From: DASXTC01 sp036505635
GTDB taxonomy: Bacteria; Acidobacteriota; Polarisedimenticolia; JACPZX01; DASXTC01
Assembly (NCBI GenBank): GCA_036505635.1
Contig: DASXTC010000075.1
Location: 1 to 64,000, forward strand
Direction: 5' to 3'
DNA: 64,000 nt
Shown: positions 55,401 to 62,935 of the stretch, piece by piece
Layout of the letters: each line of letters opens with the position of its first letter
How positions within the stretch are numbered: position 1 is the first letter of the stretch
Notes under the pieces: model-generated
The model's database searches: none
What the model was told of the DNA's origin: nothing
What the model saw: the letters and a program-made list of their open reading frames with translations, nothing else
Position numbers and translations under genes: made by a program

Positions 55401-56127
55401 GCTGCACGTCTCGGCCGTCACGGACCCGCCGGGCGGGTCGGTGACGAACGGCGGCTCATCGGTCACCTACACGCCCGATGCCGGCTTCTCCGGCACCGAC
55501 GTCTTCAGCTACACCGTGTCGGATGGCTACGGTGGGACCGACCAGGCCACCGTCACGGTCCTGGTGAACGGCCCGCCGGTCGCGGTGGACGACTCGGGGG
55601 GAACCGCGGAGGACCAGGTCGCGACGATCGACGTCATCACGAACGACACCGATCCTGACGGCGACCCGCTGACCCTGTCGGAGGCGACCGCGGGGGCGCA
55701 CGGCACGACCCGCGTCAACGGCGACGGGACGGTCTCCTACCTCCCGGCGGCCGACTACAACGGGACCGACAGCTTCCGCTACACCGTGAGCGACGGCCGC
55801 GGCGGCGTCGCTTCCGCGAACGTGACGGTCACGGTTAGTCCCGTCAACGACGCGCCAATGGCGGTGGACGACGGTGTCTCGGGCGTGCGGCACGACCCGA
55901 TCGACATCGCCGTGCTGGCCAACGACGGCGACGTCGATGGTGATGCCTTGACGTTGGTGTCAGTGACCCGGCCGAACAGCGGTACCGCGAAGATCCGCCC
56001 GGACGGCACGATCCGCTACCGGCCGCGGGGCGGATTCAGCGGCACCGACAGCTTCACCTACACGGTGACCGACGGCAACGGAGGCATCAGCACCGCGACG
56101 GTGACGGTGACCGTGACGGGAGGCTGA
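52477..56127 (+). CDS. Secreted HExxH metalloprotease-like protein with cadherin-like repeats
   Basis: This 1216-residue protein has a signal peptide (LVLLVLLASLALPVQAQ), an N-terminal Fn3/purple-phosphatase-like beta module (about 30-115) and a putative zinc-protease domain (about 125-370) with HEMMH at 260-264 and an SIMHNTGG Met-turn-like stretch; the third ligand could not be fixed. A beta domain follows (about 390-570). Then come five cadherin-like/Big_9 repeats carrying NDSDPDGD or NDTDPDGD (the last variant NDGDVDGD), with a MAM-like domain (SFFDDLEPAQEPGWTFEN) between repeats two and three. Such repeats usually bind calcium and mediate adhesion. A close repeat is present in the M36 protease at 41326. 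Confidence 0.85.
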   Translation: MWFSTFRPKPLGLVLLVLLASLALPVQAQQTSLFTQTLGFATKTGFRGVFAWKSTQPVTGVVHYGLSPASLTQSAAPIPGAPDTAQMAIGQLIRGETYYFQVEDTLTGQRSAISSFKATNAYTDWNGATYTLDLVVQLDLDSLPPDIPSDQALSDIAAGINVFAERVYDALDGYARIGKVLITDTDLDYSANVPAQGVPLCPSPESNLSDILVMTTVPFDSHTFGGFAIDNPCTNIYLGRIGQLVVPWEDDLHFGYTATHEMMHYGFNTPDLYFEGTAEEEIPADCRNLAWDGSIMHNTGGFTGKWELTELDRNPTLTPCDHGSLPWSWDQLLARYTKIPAYPDGPIDDMFNDKARGNPDGGALEIYVLDREPGGSTLTAFTPDDQVPECGNQTPQVTDPEGDATGFVVVGATPLPSEPALDVTRGFLTWDPAAEAVTFHIEVSDLSDTPPLGSVGEFFRFFFTYAGANYQVTAARDPLGQSRDMRTGDNTGLAEGLAGTFDPATDEITVVLTADQFAAAVPAAPRFVEGAVIDSFQILGQRSAVAVVLTAETATGSCSYRIGQERLAPNRPPVAVADTASTTEDSTVNIAVLPNDSDPDGDALSVQSVGASDAGGSVTKNSDGTARYAPPANFFGTDGFSYTLSDGHGGSASARVTVTVTPVQDPPAAAADTSSTAAGQPVTIDVLANDSDPDGDTLTITGVTQGSGGRVTHDGTRVTYLPGGGFVQSDSFTYAVSDGHGGSATGSVTVFRDGCSSSFFDDLEPAQEPGWTFENLNTLPVTQTWRLVPDPLAKSLTNSFFSDGTDASANKDDRMTAPAQQIGPHTTLRFWHRFRTEATFDGGVIEVSTNGGATYVDVTAAGGAFVTGGYNGTSNALNSRPAWTGASAPTMSEVMVNLGALAGTSARLRWRLVTDANLGDAGWWVDDVRFTDTISSACPSPNHLPVAADDEGATNRGTAVNLAVLANDSDPDGDPLHVSAVTDPPGGSVTNGGSSVTYTPDAGFSGTDVFSYTVSDGYGGTDQATVTVLVNGPPVAVDDSGGTAEDQVATIDVITNDTDPDGDPLTLSEATAGAHGTTRVNGDGTVSYLPAADYNGTDSFRYTVSDGRGGVASANVTVTVSPVNDAPMAVDDGVSGVRHDPIDIAVLANDGDVDGDALTLVSVTRPNSGTAKIRPDGTIRYRPRGGFSGTDSFTYTVTDGNGGISTATVTVTVTGG

Positions 56128-56146
56128 GAGCGAGTTAGCACGAGGA

Positions 56147-56175
56147 GGCCGGGTGGAGTGGCGATCCACCCGGCC
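56147..56175 (+). terminator. Terminator-like hairpin after the HExxH protease gene
   Basis: GGCCGGGTGGA (56147-56157) pairs perfectly with TCCACCCGGCC (56165-56175) around a 7-nt loop, 20 bp after the stop codon. There is no T tract. Confidence 0.65.
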
Positions 56176-56300
56176 GCCACGACCGCTCGGGCCTCCAAAG
56201 CCCGTTGCAGGCAGACTCCATCAACGGCTCACACATCCATGGCGGATGGGAACGGGCGTCCCTGAGGATCTCCCGAATCCGGCGCTCGTCAAACGGAGAG

Positions 56301-56334
56301 CTGCAGGCGGCGGGTTCGCCACCGCCGCCTGCAG
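56301..56334. terminator. Strong 13-bp hairpin between convergent genes
   Basis: CTGCAGGCGGCGG (56301-56313) and CCGCCGCCTGCAG (56322-56334) pair perfectly around GTTCGCCA. It lies 27 bp past the end of the minus-strand outer-membrane gene at 56361, so it most likely ends that transcript and backs up termination from the left. Confidence 0.7.
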
Positions 56335-56360
56335 CCGTGATCCGTGGGCGGTCGCGAGAG

Positions 56361-56939
56361 CTAGCGACCTCCCCAGAGCCACCGTGCGCCGACGGTGCCG
56401 GTCAGGTATGAGTCCGGCTCGCGGCCATCGGTGACGTGGAAGAGGGCCTCCAATTTGATCGCGAACCGTTCAGCCGTGTAGAGGTTCATCCCGCCGCCCG
56501 CGTTCAGGCCGGGCTCCAGATCGCTGTCGCCGAGATCCGGATCGTAGTTATACATGCCTACACCGCCCGTTACGAACGGGTGCACGGCGTTTCCCTCCCA
56601 CTGGTACAGCACGTTCGCGTTCAGCGAGGCGATGACCACGTCGTCTGTTCCCAGCCCTGGCACATCCGGCCCGTCAAACGCCGTGTAAGCGAGCATTCCT
56701 CGCCAGGAAACGTGCGGCGTGGAGAAGTATTCGAGGTAAGCGTCGAAGGTCGGCTCCGCGTCGAAATCGTCATCCCCAAGGGGATTGGCGAAGCCGGCGT
56801 CGAACCCGCTGGCCCACGTCCCGGCCGGCGGTGTGACGCGCCGTCCGGATGGACTCGAGGGTTCGGTTTGTGCGTGGAGTACACCGACCATTACGACCAA
56901 TGCAGAACAGGTGACGAGTGTAATCTTCCTCCATCTCAT
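56361..56939 (-). CDS. Outer-membrane beta-barrel protein, OmpA/PagP-size
   Basis: This 192-residue protein has a signal peptide (ITLVTCSALVVMVGVLHAQ) and about eight predicted amphipathic strands, for example TFDAYLEYFSTPHVSWRGMLAY and FVTGGVGMYNYDP, ending in the aromatic pattern LTGTVGARWLWGGR expected for barrel insertion. The ATG at 56939 has GGAGG 10 nt upstream. It resembles the common outer-membrane beta-barrel family with no assigned substrate. The gene stands alone between a long non-coding gap and a strong terminator. Confidence 0.75.
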   Translation of the reverse strand: MRWRKITLVTCSALVVMVGVLHAQTEPSSPSGRRVTPPAGTWASGFDAGFANPLGDDDFDAEPTFDAYLEYFSTPHVSWRGMLAYTAFDGPDVPGLGTDDVVIASLNANVLYQWEGNAVHPFVTGGVGMYNYDPDLGDSDLEPGLNAGGGMNLYTAERFAIKLEALFHVTDGREPDSYLTGTVGARWLWGGR

Positions 56940-57354
56940 GGCGTCGTATCCTCCATTTAATGGTGTCGTCGATTCACCCGCCGGCAAGCTGGCATGGTGA
57001 TCGCGTGTTCCAGGATTCAGTTATAGAGCAAGGCGCGTACCAGTTGAGGATCGCGGCCCGGATTTCCTCCCAACCTCCTCTGGCGATGGGCTTTCCATTG
57101 GTCGGAGCTCGCGTGGTCGCTGCCGGCAGCTCGTCCACCAGGACTGGACAGGGTTGGCGCTTCCGTTCGAGATCCTCGCCAGCCGCATCGGCGTAAGGCG
57201 ATGCGTTGTGGGCGGGACTCAGCCCGCCGGTGGGAGTTATGTCGTGTCGAACCCGCACCTCGTCCTGAGCGGCGAACAGTCCACCGCCGGGATGATGGAT
57301 GGCGAGGCCGGGTACCGAGGCAGCGGCCTTCGATGTGAGTGGACTTCCGAAACC
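56940..57354. other. Intergenic region without visible genes
   Basis: This 415-bp gap lies between two minus-strand genes. Open frames here have no ribosome-binding sites and no recognisable protein pattern. It must hold the promoter of the outer-membrane gene, but no convincing boxes stand out. Confidence 0.4.
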
Positions 57355-57633
57355 TTACTGCGGCGCACGTCCTTGGAGCAACTTGAGCAGGGTGACGAAA
57401 AGGGTCGCTCCAACGATCGACCAGACAACCGGAAACGGGCGGCCCCCTATGCGCAAGGCGAGAATCTCTCCTATTCCAAGCAAGCCGGCCAGCCACGTTC
57501 CCAGCAGCGCGCCGATGAAGCCCAGCGCGACCGACACGAGACAGCCGTTGCGAGAGTAGCCACTCAATGCCTGGCCGAGACTGCCACACACCCCCGCGAT
57601 CAGGAGGAGCAGAAGGAAATCAATCAACGTCAC
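57355..57633 (-). CDS. Transglycosylase-associated (GlsB/YeaQ-type) membrane protein
   Basis: This 92-residue protein has three membrane helices: LIDFLLLLLIAGVCGSLGQAL, GCLVSVALGFIGALLGTWLAG and VVWSIVGATLFVTLLKLLQG. The glycine-rich second helix and size match the GlsB/YeaQ/YmgE family, whose members are often stress-induced; their molecular role is unclear. It starts at GTG 57633 with GAGGG about 8 nt upstream. It is divergent from the YggT-like gene at 57818. Confidence 0.85.
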   Translation of the reverse strand: MTLIDFLLLLLIAGVCGSLGQALSGYSRNGCLVSVALGFIGALLGTWLAGLLGIGEILALRIGGRPFPVVWSIVGATLFVTLLKLLQGRAPQ

Positions 57634-57709
57634 GAGGCAGCCCTCTATGAGGCGCCATGCATCCGGGTGACCCGGACAGCGCCCGAACCGTGATTCAACG
57701 TTTTGGACC

Positions 57710-57740
57710 TTGCAACATGTATGCCGCTGTCAAATAGTAT
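57710..57740 (+). promoter_or_regulatory. Possible promoter of the YggT-like gene
   Basis: TTGCAA (57710-57715) and TAGTAT (57735-57740) are spaced by 19 nt, slightly long. The local sequence is unusually AT-rich for this genome. It precedes the start at 57818 by about 80 nt. Confidence 0.3.
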
Positions 57741-57817
57741 GACCGATTGGCCGACATAGGAGTGCTGAGCCGTCGGTGAAGGACGAGCTCGTACGGAGGA
57801 TCGAGGAGGATCGAACA

Positions 57818-58336
57818 ATGCCCGAGGATCGCACGCTCAGCAAGGACGAAGCCCGACGCCTCGCTCAACACGAGAAGGTGAACGCCCATGTGGTCGATGA
57901 GGTCCAGGTCGAGATTCTAAATGACGCCAACCAGATCGCCCCGGCCGAGCGCCGGCACGTCGAGCGTGTCGCGCACGACCTGAAGCGCAAGGCGATCAAT
58001 GAGGTAGGCGAGACCGACCTCGAGATCCGTCGCGGCCGTGCCGTCGCCCGCCTTCGGCAGGTTGTTGACTATGTCTTCTACCTAGTTTACGGCCTCATCG
58101 GGCTCCAGATCCTCCTGGAGCTGATCGGCGCCAGGGAGGGCTCGGGGTTCAAGCAGCTGATGAACTCGCTCACCTCGCCGCTGCTCGGCCCTTTCCGCGG
58201 CCTGGTCGTGGACCCGGGAGTCGGGTCATTCCAGTTCATGCTCTCCTACGTGATCGGCTTGTTGGTCTACGCCCTCCTGCAGTTTGCAATCCGAGGGCTG
58301 CTGCGCGTGATCGCCAGCCGCCGGACGGAGCTGTGA
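57818..58336 (+). CDS. YggT-like membrane protein with charged N-terminal domain
   Basis: This 172-residue protein starts at ATG 57818, which has a perfect GGAGGA at 7-nt spacing; an upstream GTG at 57776 is less likely. Residues 1-85 form a charged helical domain (KDEARRLAQHEKVNAHVVDEV). Two hydrophobic segments follow: DYVFYLVYGLIGLQILLELIGA and SFQFMLSYVIGLLVYALLQFAI, joined by a loop with NSLTSPLLGPFRGL, the pattern of YggT-family proteins. The family is linked to membrane or osmotic functions without a known reaction. It sits in a small group of envelope genes. Confidence 0.7.
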   Translation: MPEDRTLSKDEARRLAQHEKVNAHVVDEVQVEILNDANQIAPAERRHVERVAHDLKRKAINEVGETDLEIRRGRAVARLRQVVDYVFYLVYGLIGLQILLELIGAREGSGFKQLMNSLTSPLLGPFRGLVVDPGVGSFQFMLSYVIGLLVYALLQFAIRGLLRVIASRRTEL

Positions 58337-58599
58337 GCGGCGAACTTCAGTGGCCCTGGCCTCCGGCTGCAGATCGACCTTGCGGTTGAGACGGCGTCCA
58401 TCAGCGGCGTTGTCGCTCATGAGGTGGACGAGTGACAGGTCACCATTGACCCGCTCAAGCCGCGTCCTCGGGATGTGGGCGTGCATCTCCTCCTGTTTGT
58501 CGATGTAGCCCCCCGACACATGCATCGAGGCCTGGATACGAGCTTTAGCAGCCCCATCGATGGGAGCGATCTCTCATCATCGATTCGAGCTTGTTGATG

Positions 58600-59720
58600 T
58601 CAGGTCTCCAGCAGCTTCCCGATCGACTGGAGCGAGGGCACGTTGTCGCAGAGAATCTTGACCATGACCAGTATCGGGACAGCGATCACGGCCCCCGGAA
58701 TGCCCCAGAGCCAGTTCAACAGCACGAGCCAGACAAGAATGGCGACCGGGCTGAGAGTGAGCCGGTGCCCGAGCACCATCGGAGTGATGATCATCCCTTC
58801 CAGAACCGCGGCGATCGCGTAGAGAAATGGCGGAAGAATCGCCCGGCTGAGACTGTCGAAGCTGACAACCGCCACGATTGCGACGACCCCCACGCCCGAT
58901 GCCGCGCCGAGATAGGGCACGAAGGTCAGGACGCCGGCCATGACGCCCCACAGCACTGGATTGGGCATCCCGGTGGCGTACATGATGAGTCCCACAACGA
59001 GACCCAGCACGGCGTTGATGCTCGTGATGGTCAGCAGGTAGGCGGAGATCTGATTCTGAATCCTCCGCATGCCATCCGCCGCGACGGCTTCCTCGGTGGC
59101 ACCTGTCAGGAGGGCCGCGCCCTGTGAAGGAAGACTCCCTCGTTGGCCAGCAGGAAGTAGGCGAGAACGAGTCCGAGTGTCAAGCCAGCGGCCAACTCGC
59201 TCAGATTGGCGAACATGGACTCGGCCAGCCCCGGCTGCTCCAGCCTCACGACGGGGCCGTCACTGGTGCCGGGAAAGCTCGCCATGTCTTCGACCTGCTC
59301 GGTTGCCTTCCTGACCTGCTCGACTGGTCCCTTGAAGGAGCCCAGCTTGTCCTCGACCTGCCGGAGCGTGCGTGGCATCTCCTTGGCCCACTCGAGCGCC
59401 GGCGCGTAGACCCGGTAGAGCCCATAGCCGGAGATACCGAGCAGCGTCAGAAGCACAATCGCGGCGCCCGCCGCGGCGGGGATCTTCACGGCCCGCATCA
59501 GCCTCACGACCGGCTCCAGGACGAATTGCACGAGCACAGCCAACGTGATCGGAAGGAAAAGACCACGCGTGAAGCGGAGCACGCCCGCGATGACGACCGC
59601 GAGGAGGAGCGTCAGAGTGACGGAGCGGATCTGGAAAGGGCCTCTGAGGATCTGCTCCAGATCCTCCGCCCCCTTTGGCTCTGCCGGGCCATCGATCAAG
59701 GTCAGACCTGAGTCGATCAA
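58600..59720 (-). pseudogene. AI-2E family transporter, frameshifted
   Basis: Both halves of a PerM/AI-2E exporter are present. The first (59720 to about 59115) has LTLLLAVVIAGVLRFTRGLFLPITLAVLVQFVLEPVV-type helices and a long amphipathic middle, ending LVLAYFLLANEGVFLHRARPS. The second (about 59115-58600) continues GATEEAVAADGMRRIQNQIS and the conserved WGVMAGVLTFVPYLGAASG loop to GKLLET. The break lies at about 59117, where GCGCG replaces GCG: removing two bases restores HRAALLTGATEE. The TTG start overlaps the stop of the BON gene as TTGA, so the two were coupled. An intact copy would be about 372 residues. Confidence 0.85.
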
Positions 59721-60259
59721 CTGGTGCTGACCGACAGGTTCGCCTGAACACCCTTCACGCCCTGGGTGCTCCTCGCGACCTGGATGGCCGTCTCCTTCTC
59801 GGTCTCGTTTCGTACCGAGCCCGTCAGGAAGACGACCCCCGCACGCGTATCGACGTCGATGTTCAAGCCTTTCACGAGTGGATCCTCGAGCAGGCGACTC
59901 TTCACCCGCGCCGTGATCCCGGCATCATCGATATGTTCGCCGATGGTACGGTCAGGCTCCGGGGCGTCCCCAAGGGTTTCGGCGGTCCTCACCGTGATCA
60001 TGTCGACCACGTTTGTCACGCCGTTGGTGTCCTTCGCGAGCAGCAAGGCCTGATCCTTGGCTTCCTGGCTGTCGACGTTCCCCGTGACGGTCACCTCGCC
60101 CTCCCTCGTCTCCACCTCGATCGTGTACGGCCGAACGGCTTCGTCCGCTATCAGCTTGGCCTTGACCTTGGCTCTGATGACGGCGTCAGGTGTCGTGCAC
60201 GACAGGAATGAAAGCGCCGCTATGACAGCAACCAGTGCGACTGTGATCCGCATTCGCAT
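59717..60259 (-). CDS. Lipoprotein with two BON domains
   Basis: This 180-residue protein starts at ATG 60259 after GGGAGG (spacing about 5). Its N-terminus MRMRITVALVAVIAALSFLSC is a lipoprotein signal with lipobox LSC. Two BON domains follow: about 25-90 (AKVKAKLIADEAV, then GEVTVTGNVDSQEAKDQAL) and 105-180 (ITARVKSRLLEDPLVKGL, then GVVFLTGSVRNETEK). BON proteins of the OsmY/YraP type sit in the periplasm or at the outer membrane and bind phospholipid. It overlaps the AI-2E gene by 4 nt. Confidence 0.88.
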   Translation of the reverse strand: MRMRITVALVAVIAALSFLSCTTPDAVIRAKVKAKLIADEAVRPYTIEVETREGEVTVTGNVDSQEAKDQALLLAKDTNGVTNVVDMITVRTAETLGDAPEPDRTIGEHIDDAGITARVKSRLLEDPLVKGLNIDVDTRAGVVFLTGSVRNETEKETAIQVARSTQGVKGVQANLSVSTS

Positions 60260-60652
60260 AGATCCTCCCTCTGCCGATCGAGCCGGCGACCACCGGTGCA
60301 TAAGAGGAACACCGGGGGGCGAACCGCGTACCCCTGAGCGACTCTCTCGGACCCTGTCGCAGACACGACCGGTTCAAAGGGGATCCAAGCAAGAGAGATG
60401 CCGCCGGCGCCATCCGGTCGCCACAAATAACGCCTTGAGCCTCTAGCGGTTCGGTGGAATCGGAGTAAGCGCGCGCCGTGCCGGGATCGTCAGACTGTCA
60501 AGGTGTCCGAGAGTCCACTGTCCAGGAATCAAGACACCCATTCGGGCGTCCGTTGTGAGCGGCGCGAGCGCGCGGGTGAAGCGTCGCCTGGCCCCGGTAC
60601 TGGATCCGCACTCAGCCCGACTGCCTGACTCCCGGGGACCCTGAACCGTGAG
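60260..60652. other. Intergenic region after the TonB-dependent receptor gene
   Basis: This 393-bp gap separates two minus-strand genes. It holds a 7-bp inverted repeat (CTGACTC at 60625-60631 and GAGTCAG at 60650-60656) that overlaps the receptor stop codon and may act as a weak terminator. No gene was recognised. Confidence 0.4.
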
Positions 60653-62749
60653 TCAGAACCGCCAATCGACGCTGAGCCAGAGGCGCCGCGCCTCGAGCCG
60701 GTAGTACGACGCGTCGGCCAGCTCGCTCTCCGCAACCGGGTCGCGCCGGTCGCCGAGATTCGTGCCGTCGAGGCGCAGCTCCCAGCGATCGGCACGCCAG
60801 CCGATCCCCATCCCCCAGGTCGTGAACGGCGGTGCGAGCGCCGTGTTCCGCTTGTTGAGGTAACGCGAGCCGGTATACGCGGCGTCCACATGTGCGATGA
60901 CCCCCTTGGCCGGCGCGTAAACGATGCCCGCACCGGCCAGGTAGCGCGGCGTCATCTCCTGCCGGTTCCCCCTCAGCTGGGTGGGCACTCCGCCGAAGTC
61001 GCGCACGTAGTCGAGGAAGCGCGCGTCGTGGACGCTCCCCGCGGCGCGGAGCACGATGTCGTGAGGCAGGCGGCCACACGCCTCGAGCTCGATTCCTCTG
61101 AGGCGCTCCGCGCCGGCGTTCTCCAGCGCAGGTTGGCCTCCCACGACGGTGGGGACGACGAGGTTTTCGAGCTCCATGTCGAAGGCGGAGAGCTCGACTT
61201 GGAGCCTGCGATCACGGAGTCCCGTGCGAAGACCCAGCTCCACGCTTTGCGACTCTTCGGGCTGGAGAATCCTCGACATCGCATCGAGACCGAAATCCAC
61301 GGCGGCCGGCTTGTACGTGTTCCGGTAGTCGGCGAAGATCCGCACGTCGTCGGCTCCCCGGCTCCAGGCCGTGTACGTCACGCCGGCGCTCCCTCCGAGC
61401 CTTGCATCGCCGCGGCTGTCGCTCCCCTGCTGCAACGAGCTGGTCTGGAGATCGTCGAGCGAGGTCGTGCGGCGTTCACTGGTGAGGTTCAGTCGCAGGC
61501 CGGCCTCGAGCCGCCACCTCGCACTCGGTGTCCAGGTCGCGCACCCGTAGGCGCCGCCGAAGTTCCTCGTATCGGTGATACGAGCGCGCGTCTCTGCGGG
61601 GATCGTGTCCTCGTCGGGAGGATTCGAGCCGTCGGAGTCGATAGTGTAGTTAATCTCGCCGCCGCGCATTCGGCCGCGGCCGTACATGTAGTAGACGCCC
61701 GCGACGATCTGTGTTCTGGGAACCTCCGTGAGCTCGACGTGGGCGTCGCGGTACACCTCGTCGACGTCGGCCTTCGAGCGCTCCCCGGTGGCAGGAAGGA
61801 CGGGGCCCGTCGGATCGGTGACGAACCCGCGCCGGATGGAGCTCGACGTCCGGGCGTACGAGGCGATGCCGCTCCAGACGCCGTGCGCCCTGGGCAGGGA
61901 GAAGCCCGTGCTGATCGCCCCGCGGTGCTCGTCGATCTCGGCGCCCCTGGGGTTGTAGTTGGAGTCGAGCGGGACGTTCGTCGCCAGGACGGCACCCGTG
62001 CGCGGCACCGGGCTGGCTGGCTGCTGGTTGAGCCAGGTCCCATCGAGGTTGAAATGGACTTCGCCGCCACCGGTGAAGCCGCGGCGGTTGCGCCAGAGCA
62101 GATGTCCGCGCTCGAAGTCGGTGCGCGAGTCGGAGTACTCGCGCTTCTCCGCGTCCAGCGTCAGGCGCGAGGCGAATGCGGCCCAGGTCGGAAGGTCGAA
62201 CGAGGAGGCGAGCGCGCCACTGCCGTGCGAGCCCGCGGCTGCCCCGATGCCGTTTCCCCCTGGCCCGGCAGGTTGCGGATCACCTGGATCACCCCGATGA
62301 AGGAGGTGGCCCCGTACATGACGGGGGCGGCTCCTCGAAGGATCTCGATCCTCTCGATGTCCTTCAGGATCAGCGTCGCCACCTGAGGGTTGAAGGCTCC
62401 CCCCCAGGGAACGCCATCCACGATCAGGAGGTAGGCCTCGAACTCCCGGAACCCCCACATCTCGGAGACCGCGGAGGCCGGACCGCCGTCCCCCCCGGAG
62501 CGACGTCGACTCCCGCCACGAGCGCGAGCGCCGTGCGCAGGTCGGTGACGCCTCGGTCGCGGAAATCCTTGCCGGTGATGATGGTCATCGATTGCGAGAT
62601 CTGGTCGGGATCGGCGGGGTACTTCGTCGTCGTGACCTCGACCCGCTCCCCGGCCGTGGGGGCGGGAAGCGGCGTTTGGGTCTCTCCGCGGGCACGGCGG
62701 CCACACAGATGCCGCACAGAACGAGGACGATCCCGGTGGTGATCCGCAT
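60653..62749 (-). pseudogene. TonB-dependent receptor with three frameshifts
   Basis: The ATG at 62749 has GGAGGA upstream and opens a signal peptide (RITTGIVLVLCGICVAAV). The plug domain then passes through three frames: RGETQTPLPAPTAGERVEVT...IITGKDFRDRGVTDLRTALALVAGVDVAP, then VSEMWGFREFEAYLLIVDGVPWGG...ERIEILRGAAPVMYGATSFIGVIQVI, then a long barrel frame to SYYRLEARRLWLSVDWRF. Breaks are near 62695, in the G run at 62490-62496 and in the G run at 62254-62258; each looks like a single missing base. A full-length receptor of about 698 residues would result if repaired. The substrate is unknown. Runs of G are typical sites of sequencing error or slippage. Confidence 0.85.
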
Positions 62750-62935
62750 GACTTCCTCCGCGAGGCCGGCGGAGCATACGACGGCGAAGGGATGCATGTC
62801 GACCGCCGGGTCGCAGGGCCCCTTCGTTGCAACGATTGAGGTAGTATCGGGCCGCGGCCCAGCGCGCCGGCATGGAGCCCGGTGATGACGTGTTCCCGTG
62901 GAGATGTCAGGATCTGGTGGTGCCGGTGGCGGTGG

